NCBI GenBank assembly: GCA_025966295.1
Contig: JAOPVD010000030.1
Span: forward strand, 1-11,406
Length of the DNA stretch: 11,406 nt
Direction: 5' to 3'
Source of the DNA: Frankiales bacterium
Lineage (GTDB): Bacteria; Actinomycetota; Actinomycetes; Mycobacteriales; SCTD01
In this document: piece by piece, positions 6,967 through 11,406 of the stretch
Numbering within the stretch: position 1 is the stretch's first letter
How the letters are laid out: every line of letters begins with the position of its first letter
Notes under the pieces: model-generated
Database searches by the model: none
What the model was told of the DNA's origin: nothing
Seen by the model: only the letters and a program-made list of their open reading frames with translations
Position numbers and translations under genes: made by a program

Positions 6967-7356
6967 GTGCGCAGGAGCCGGGTCGCCCAGGTGGCGGCGT
7001 ACGCGCTGGTGCTGGTGCTGGCGGTCGAGCTGGCCCTCTGGGGGGCGTTCCTGGTGGCCGCCCGGCCGCTGGGCACCGCCTTCCCGGTGGCCGCCGTGGT
7101 GGCCGCGGTCGGCAACGTCGGCCTCGGGGTCGCCGGGGCCCGGGTGCTGGGCCGGCGCGCCGGCGCAGCCGTCCCCGGCCTCATCTGGTTCGCCATCGCG
7201 CTGACGCTGGGGAGCCGGAAGGCCGAGGGTGACGTGGTCGTCACCGGCGGCCTGCGCGGGCTGGCGTTCCTCACCGTCGGCACGGTGGCGGCCGCCGCCG
7301 TGGTCGGGCTCAGCGGCCGGCCGCGGGCTACACCTGAGGGCCGGACCGGCCGATGA
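6967..7356 (+). CDS. Small four-helix integral membrane protein (DUF6113-like)
   Basis: 129 residues with four predicted membrane helices at about 7-31, 37-60, 66-82 and 95-115, short polar loops and a basic, Gly/Pro-rich tail. No catalytic motif is visible. Size, topology and location a short way after mshB resemble the small conserved membrane protein found beside mshB in other actinobacteria (Rv1171 in M. tuberculosis; DUF6113), but this is recalled from gene order and topology, not from alignment. Function is unknown. GTG 6967 begins directly after a -10-like box with no ribosome binding site, suggesting a leaderless message. The FtsH-like gene separates it from mshB, which may be an insertion into an older pair. 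Its stop lies 7 bp before cheW, so it may be co-transcribed with the chemosensory genes. Confidence 0.75.
   Translation: MRRSRVAQVAAYALVLVLAVELALWGAFLVAARPLGTAFPVAAVVAAVGNVGLGVAGARVLGRRAGAAVPGLIWFAIALTLGSRKAEGDVVVTGGLRGLAFLTVGTVAAAAVVGLSGRPRATPEGRTGR
7313..7351 (+). repeat. Two GC palindromes upstream of cheW
   Basis: A 12-bp perfect palindrome GCGGCCGGCCGC (7313-7324) and a 13-bp dyad GGCCGG-A-CCGGCC (7339-7351) lie in the last 45 bases of the membrane protein gene, 13 to 51 bp before the cheW start. They could be an operator or hairpin at the entry to the chemosensory genes, but such words arise easily in this base composition. Confidence 0.3.
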
Positions 7357-7363
7357 GGTTCCC

Positions 7364-7843
7364 GTGGAGGAGCAGCCACCGGCACCCGCCGGTCCCCAGG
7401 AGGTCGTCGTGGTCCGCCTCGGCGGCTCCCGCTACGCCCTGCCCATGCACGCCGTCGCCGAGGTCGGCCGCCCGCCGTCCCTGACCCGGGTCCCGGGCCT
7501 GCCCAGCTGGCTCGCCGGGGTCGCCAACTGGCGCGGCCGGGTGCTCGCCGTCCTCGACCTGCGGCCGTTGCTGGCGGCGCCGGCCGGCCCGTTGGACCGC
7601 CTCGGCCGCCTGGTGGTGCTGAACCGCGCCGGGGTGCCGGTCGGGCTGCTCACCGAGGGCGTCGAAGGCACCCACCTGCTCGACGAGGAGCAGGTCGAGC
7701 CGGCGCTGACGCACCTGCCCGACACCGCCGCCGACCTGCTGGCCGGTCACACCACCGACGCGGACGGTCCCTGCGGGGTCCTCGACATCGACGCGGTCTT
7801 CCGCCTCGCCGACGCCCTGCCGCGGGCGCGCCGGGCCGGCTAG
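7364..7843 (+). CDS. cheW: CheW-like chemosensory adaptor
   Basis: 159 residues; single CheW domain (about 13-150) after a short Pro-rich tail. CheW couples receptors to the kinase CheA in membrane-attached arrays. Seen: EVVVVRLGGSRYALP as the first strands, VPGLPSWLAGVANWRGRVLAVLDLR (in part residues 43-67) with the conserved N55-x-R57-G58 at the receptor/CheA interface, and a later LVVLNRAGVPVGLL strand. The GTG at 7364 is chosen because TGAGG (7354-7358) lies 5 nt upstream and only a short linker precedes the domain; the open frame to 7229 overlaps the membrane protein and is not CheW-like. It is first of the cheW-receptor-cheA set, 60 bp before the receptor. A plain CheW rather than CheV, as no receiver domain follows. 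Confidence 0.93.
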   Translation: MEEQPPAPAGPQEVVVVRLGGSRYALPMHAVAEVGRPPSLTRVPGLPSWLAGVANWRGRVLAVLDLRPLLAAPAGPLDRLGRLVVLNRAGVPVGLLTEGVEGTHLLDEEQVEPALTHLPDTAADLLAGHTTDADGPCGVLDIDAVFRLADALPRARRAG

Positions 7844-7903
7844 GGCGCTACAGGAGGGCCGGGTGCCCGCCGATGCTCCACGCGACACCTCTGGAGGAAC
7901 GAC

Positions 7904-9457
7904 GTGGACTTCTCGATCCGGCTCGCCCGCGCAGCCGCGTGGATGACCTGGCTCTGCCTCATCGTCTCCACCGCCGCCGTCGTCGTGATGGACCAGGTGG
8001 GCGCGCCCGCCGGGGTGGTGCTGCACCCGGTCGCCTACTACCTGTGGGCGCTGTTCGGCGTCGCGGCGACCTCCTTCCTGACGGTGCTGCCGACGCTGGC
8101 GACGCGGTCGCCCTTCGTGCGCGAGAACATCAGCGCCTACCGGGCGCTGCTGCTCATCGCCGACACCGTCTGGTGCACGGCCGGAAGCTCGGTGACCGGT
8201 GGCATCCGCGGGCCGTTCTGGATCTGCTTCATCGGGGTGGTGCTGTTCGCCGCGGTGTCGATGCCCGGCTGGCAGGCGGCGCTGTTCGGCCTCGCCGCCA
8301 GCGGCGGCGTGGTGCTGTCCACGGCGCTCGCGCACACCCTGACCCAGGACTCGATCGGGACGCTGCTGCTCGTGGGCGCGATCTTCCCGATCGTCGCGTG
8401 GTTCAACTCCTCGCTGTCGGCCGCGGTCTGGGCCATGCGGTCCAAGGCCAGCGCGGAGCGCAAGGACCTGGAGGCGCGGGTCCTTGAGCTGTCCGGCGTG
8501 CTGCAGCGGGCCGCGCAGGGCGACCTGGCGGCGCAGGCCGCGCCCGCCGCCGGCGCCGGCCAGCTCGGCATGCTGTCCGACGCCTTCAACGAGACGCTGG
8601 GCAACCTGCGGACGCTGGTCGGCCAGATCCGCGGCGGCGGCGAGCAGATCGCCGCGTCGGCGGGGGAGCTGCTGGCCACGGCCGAGGAGCACGCCGCGTC
8701 GGCGACCCAGCAGAGCAGCGCGGTCACCGAGACCACCTCGACCATCGAGGAGTTGGCCGCCACGGCGGCGCAGATCGCCGAGACCTCCGAGGCGGTCGCG
8801 CGGTACGCCGCGGAGACGCTGCGGTACGCCGAGCAGGGCCGGGCCGCGGTGTCGGCCTCGGTCGAGTCGATGGACACCATCGCGGAGCGGGTCGACGGCA
8901 TCGCTGCCCGGGCCTTGGGGCTGGGCGAGAAGTCGCACGAGATCGGCCGGATCCTGGACGTCATCGACGACCTGGCCGACCAGACCAACCTGCTGGCCCT
9001 GAACGCCGCGATCGAGGCGGCCCGGGCCGGGGAGCACGGCCGCGGCTTCGCGGTCGTGGCCTCCGAGGTCCGCAAGCTGGCCGAGCGCTCGCAGGAGTCG
9101 GCCGGCCAGATCCAGGCGATCGTGGGCGAGATCCAGGCCGAGACCAACGCGACCATCATCGCGTCGGAGGAGGGCGCCAAGGAGGTCCGCTCCGGCACCA
9201 TGCTGGCGCGCGGGGTCGTGGACGCCCTGGAGCGCATCTCGGGCATGGTCGACGAGACCACGACGGCCGCGAAGGAGATCTCCATCGCGACCCAGCAGCA
9301 GCGCTCGGCCTCGGACCAGGTGGTCTCGGCCATGACCCAGGTGTCGGACGTGTCCCGGCAGTACGCCGTCGGGTCCCGGCAGTCGGCGGCCGCGGCGGCC
9401 CAGCTCAACGAGCTGGCGGCCGAGCTCCGCTCGTCGATCGCCCAGTTCCAGACCTGA
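7904..9457 (+). CDS. Methyl-accepting chemotaxis protein with a six-helix membrane sensor
   Basis: 517 residues. The N-terminal 180 residues hold about six membrane helices (10-29, 43-64, 80-97, 103-121, 122-146, 151-175) with only short loops, so no Tar- or Cache-like external ligand domain exists. A HAMP-like segment follows (about 193-245, AAQGDL and DAFNETL). The rest is the MCP signalling coiled coil with hairpin tip DQTNLLALNAAIEAARAGE (359-377) and GRGFAVVASEVRKLAERS. This tip binds CheW and CheA. The C-terminal arm is about 140 residues, near 20 heptads, as in long-class receptors. Glu/Gln-rich methylation-type stretches are seen near 265-295, but there is no C-terminal CheR-tethering pentapeptide. 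The start GTG 7904 has GGAGG (7893-7897) 6 nt upstream. The signal may be sensed in or through the membrane. Confidence 0.95.
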   Translation: MDFSIRLARAAAWMTWLCLIVSTAAVVVMDQVGAPAGVVLHPVAYYLWALFGVAATSFLTVLPTLATRSPFVRENISAYRALLLIADTVWCTAGSSVTGGIRGPFWICFIGVVLFAAVSMPGWQAALFGLAASGGVVLSTALAHTLTQDSIGTLLLVGAIFPIVAWFNSSLSAAVWAMRSKASAERKDLEARVLELSGVLQRAAQGDLAAQAAPAAGAGQLGMLSDAFNETLGNLRTLVGQIRGGGEQIAASAGELLATAEEHAASATQQSSAVTETTSTIEELAATAAQIAETSEAVARYAAETLRYAEQGRAAVSASVESMDTIAERVDGIAARALGLGEKSHEIGRILDVIDDLADQTNLLALNAAIEAARAGEHGRGFAVVASEVRKLAERSQESAGQIQAIVGEIQAETNATIIASEEGAKEVRSGTMLARGVVDALERISGMVDETTTAAKEISIATQQQRSASDQVVSAMTQVSDVSRQYAVGSRQSAAAAAQLNELAAELRSSIAQFQT

Positions 9458-9468
9458 CCGCCACTACA

Positions 9469-9487
9469 GGCGCGGTCCCAACGCGCC
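9469..9487 (+). promoter_or_regulatory. Hairpin in the receptor-cheA gap
   Basis: GGCGCG (9469-9474) pairs perfectly with CGCGCC (9482-9487) around a 7-nt loop, 11 bp after the receptor stop and 12 bp before the cheA ATG. No T-run follows, so it is not a standard terminator. It could attenuate, mark an RNA processing point, or lower cheA translation relative to the receptor. Confidence 0.45.
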
Positions 9488-9499
9488 GACGTGGAAAGC

Positions 9500-11406
9500 A
9501 TGCCGGCGTGGGGTGACGATCCCGAGCTGCTCGCGACCTTCCGCGCGGAGGTCGAGGAGCGGCTTGCTTCGCTGCAGGCCGGCCTGCTGCAGCTGGAGTC
9601 GCACCAGAGCCCCCGGCAGGTCGTGACGCTGCTGTTCCGGGACGCGCACACCGTCAAGGGGTCGGCGCGGATGCTCGGCCTGGAGGGCGTGCTGCACGTC
9701 GCCCACAACATGGAGGACCTGCTCGGCGCGCTGCGCGACGGTCGGTTCCAGGTCCGCAAGGACCACGTCGACCTGCTGCTCGCCGCCTGCGACGGGATCG
9801 CCCGGGCGCTGCCCGGCGAGGACGCCCTCGACGACGTCGCCCTGGCCCCGCTGGTGGCGGCGCTGGTCGCCGCGGTCGCCGGCGCCGACCCGGTGGCGGT
9901 CCCCACCCTGGCCGCCGTCGCGGTGCCGTCGCAGCCGACCGCCGCCGAGGTGGAGCCGCCGCGCCCGGCCTCCGACTCGGTGCGGGTCGCCGCCTCCAAG
10001 GTCTACGACCTGCTCGACGCCGTCGGGGAGGCCGACCTCGGCGCCCGCCGGGTGGAGCAGACCACCGGCACGCTGCTCGGCCAGGCCGCCGAGCAGGCCC
10101 GCTGGGCGACGGTGCTGCGGCAGGCCACCCAGCGGCACGCCGCCACGCTGCCGCCGGACGTGGCCCTCGCGCTGCACCGGCTGGTCGGCGCCGGGGACGA
10201 GCTGGCCGGCACCGTCCGCGGGCTGCGCGAGCTGGTCGAAGGCCACCGCGGCGGGATGGCGCTGGTCCGGGACGGCGCGATGGGGCTGGCGATGGTGCCG
10301 GTCCGCCGGGTCTTCGCGGCCCTCCCGCGGATCGTGCGGGACGTCGCCCAGGCCACCGGCAAGGACGTCCGGCTGGCGACCTCCGGCGAGGACGTCGAGC
10401 TCGACAAGCAGGTGCTGGACGGCGTCGCCGACGCGCTCAAGCACCTGGTCATCAACGCCGTCGACCACGGCTGCGAGGCCGCGGCCGACCGGGCCGCGGT
10501 CGGCAAGCCCGCGCAGGCGGTCGTCACCGTCAGCGCCCGCAGCGTCGGCGGCACCGTCGTGATCGAGGTCGCCGACGACGGCGCCGGCGTGGACGAGGAC
10601 GCCGTACGCGAGAAGGCGGTGCGGCTGGGGGTGCTCCCGGCGGACAGCCCGCTCGTCGGCAGCGCGGTGCTCTCGCTGCTGTTCATGCCCGCCTTCAGCA
10701 CCTCCGAGACCGTCACCGAGACCTCCGGCCGGGGCGTCGGGCTCGACGTCGTCCGCACCGCCGTCGAGGAGCTCGGCGGCGCGGTGGAGGTGCGCTCCGA
10801 GCAGGGCGCCGGCACCGCCTTCGTGCTGACGCTGCCGGTCACCCTGGGCGTGCTGCGCTGCCTGGTCGCGCGGGTCGGCGACGAGCGGTACGCCGTGCCG
10901 GTGCCCGGCGTCGTCGAGTCGCTGTCGCTGCGGGACGCCGAGGTGCACACGCTGGCCGGTGCGTCGGTGGTGCTGCGGCACGGCGTGTCCGTGCCGCTGC
11001 TGGACCTCGGGGCCGCGCTCGGCCTGCCGCGGGGGAGCGAGGCCCCGCGGGCGGCGCTCGTGGTGCGGCACACCTCCGGCACCCAGATCGCCTGGGCCGT
11101 CGACCGGCTCGAGGGCGAGTCCGAGCTGGTCGTGAAGGACCTCGGGGCGTTCCTGGGCCGGGTGCCGTACGTGGCCGGCGCCACCATCGACGGCGACGGC
11201 AGCGTGGTGTGCCTGCTGGACCTGCGCGAGCTTGCCGACAAGGCCATCGGCGGCCTGACCCTCACCGCGCCGGCGCCGACGGCCAAGAAGGCGCCGGTCG
11301 TGACCGGCGCGAAGCGGCCACGGGTGCTGGTGGTGGAGGACTCGGTCGGGGTCCGCGAGCTGGAGCGGGTCATCCTCGAGGGCGCCGGCTACCAGGTCGA
11401 GACCGC
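9500..11406 (+). CDS. cheA: CheA histidine kinase fused to a receiver domain (3' truncated by window)
   Basis: The frame runs past the right edge; 635 residues are visible. CheA phosphorylates itself in response to receptors and passes phosphate to response regulators. Order: P1/HPt (about 1-110) with AHTVKGSARMLG and phospho-acceptor His50; an Ala/Pro-rich linker (about 112-160) with no recognisable P2 CheY-binding domain; dimerisation and ATPase region with INAVDHG (N319), VADDGAG (D360) and SGRGVGLD (409-415); a CheW-like P5 (about 446-585); a Lys/Pro linker; then RVLVVEDSVGVREL from 608, the first strand and acidic pair (E613, D614) of a receiver domain that continues outside. Such CheA-REC fusions occur in gliding and type IV pilus-type systems. 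ATG 9500 is chosen because the P1 helix begins a few residues later; GTG 9491 in frame is possible, and the ribosome binding site (GGAAAG) is weak for both. Receiver and stop cannot be checked here. Confidence 0.95.
   Translation, partial: MPAWGDDPELLATFRAEVEERLASLQAGLLQLESHQSPRQVVTLLFRDAHTVKGSARMLGLEGVLHVAHNMEDLLGALRDGRFQVRKDHVDLLLAACDGIARALPGEDALDDVALAPLVAALVAAVAGADPVAVPTLAAVAVPSQPTAAEVEPPRPASDSVRVAASKVYDLLDAVGEADLGARRVEQTTGTLLGQAAEQARWATVLRQATQRHAATLPPDVALALHRLVGAGDELAGTVRGLRELVEGHRGGMALVRDGAMGLAMVPVRRVFAALPRIVRDVAQATGKDVRLATSGEDVELDKQVLDGVADALKHLVINAVDHGCEAAADRAAVGKPAQAVVTVSARSVGGTVVIEVADDGAGVDEDAVREKAVRLGVLPADSPLVGSAVLSLLFMPAFSTSETVTETSGRGVGLDVVRTAVEELGGAVEVRSEQGAGTAFVLTLPVTLGVLRCLVARVGDERYAVPVPGVVESLSLRDAEVHTLAGASVVLRHGVSVPLLDLGAALGLPRGSEAPRAALVVRHTSGTQIAWAVDRLEGESELVVKDLGAFLGRVPYVAGATIDGDGSVVCLLDLRELADKAIGGLTLTAPAPTAKKAPVVTGAKRPRVLVVEDSVGVRELERVILEGAGYQVET

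Noticed and set aside
5310..7385. Long minus-strand open frame opposite the FtsH-like gene
   Set aside because: A shadow of high GC at third codon positions; Val/Gly/Gln-rich with no recognisable motif.
7856..7868. GGGC/GCCC hairpin in the cheW-receptor gap
   Set aside because: Only 4 bp of stem and no T-run; too weak to call.
7873..8487. ATG at 7873 with an open frame overlapping the receptor start
   Set aside because: Out of frame with the receptor, Arg-rich, no ribosome binding site at a sensible distance.
7848..9470. Shared word CTACAGG just after the cheW stop (7848-7854) and after the receptor stop (9464-9470)
   Set aside because: Only 7 bp and two copies; no promoter-like partner element, so chance is a sufficient explanation.
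7328..11071. Several long minus-strand open frames opposite cheW, the receptor and cheA
   Set aside because: Composition is that of antisense frames in high-GC DNA; the plus strand carries unmistakable CheW, MCP and CheA motifs.

Overview
This window is very GC-rich, uses many GTG starts and GC-rich third codon positions, and carries a mycothiol-biosynthesis deacetylase (MshB). Together these point to a high-GC actinobacterium. The chemosensory genes fit a motile or gliding soil/rock-type actinobacterium (Geodermatophilaceae-like is a guess, not shown). No tRNA, rRNA, insertion sequence, CRISPR array or stretch of more than 300 bases without a gene was seen.

Layout. (1) 1-1136: the 3' part of typA/bipA, then yqgE, with stop and start overlapping. 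(2) 1129-3849, minus strand: a large membrane-bound hybrid histidine kinase (CHASE3-like sensor, HAMP, HisKA, HATPase, REC, REC, HPt). Its 3' end overlaps yqgE by 8 bp, and its 5' end faces mshB with a very compact divergent control region. (3) 3880-4878: mshB. (4) 5004-6956: an unusual FtsH-like membrane AAA protease with altered pore loop and Walker B, and two insertions in the ATPase domain. (5) 6967-7356: a small four-helix membrane protein with an apparent leaderless start whose -10 box begins in the stop codon of the previous gene. (6) 7364-11406: a chemosensory gene set of cheW, a six-helix membrane methyl-accepting protein, and a CheA whose C-terminus runs into a receiver domain cut off by the window edge.

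How the genes work together. typA, mshB and the small membrane protein look like a conserved actinobacterial housekeeping neighbourhood (in Mycobacterium tuberculosis typA, mshB and a small membrane protein gene lie close together). The hybrid kinase, the FtsH-like protease and the chemosensory genes look like lineage-specific additions. The CheW, receptor and CheA are in one direction with short gaps and probably form one signalling array. No CheY, CheR or CheB is visible, so the output and adaptation arms must lie beyond the right edge or elsewhere.

The most interesting points are the divergent FtsH paralog, the CheA-receiver fusion paired with a receptor lacking an external ligand domain, and two identical TAGGCT-7 nt-start arrangements suggesting leaderless transcripts, one of which would give MshB an N-terminal extension.
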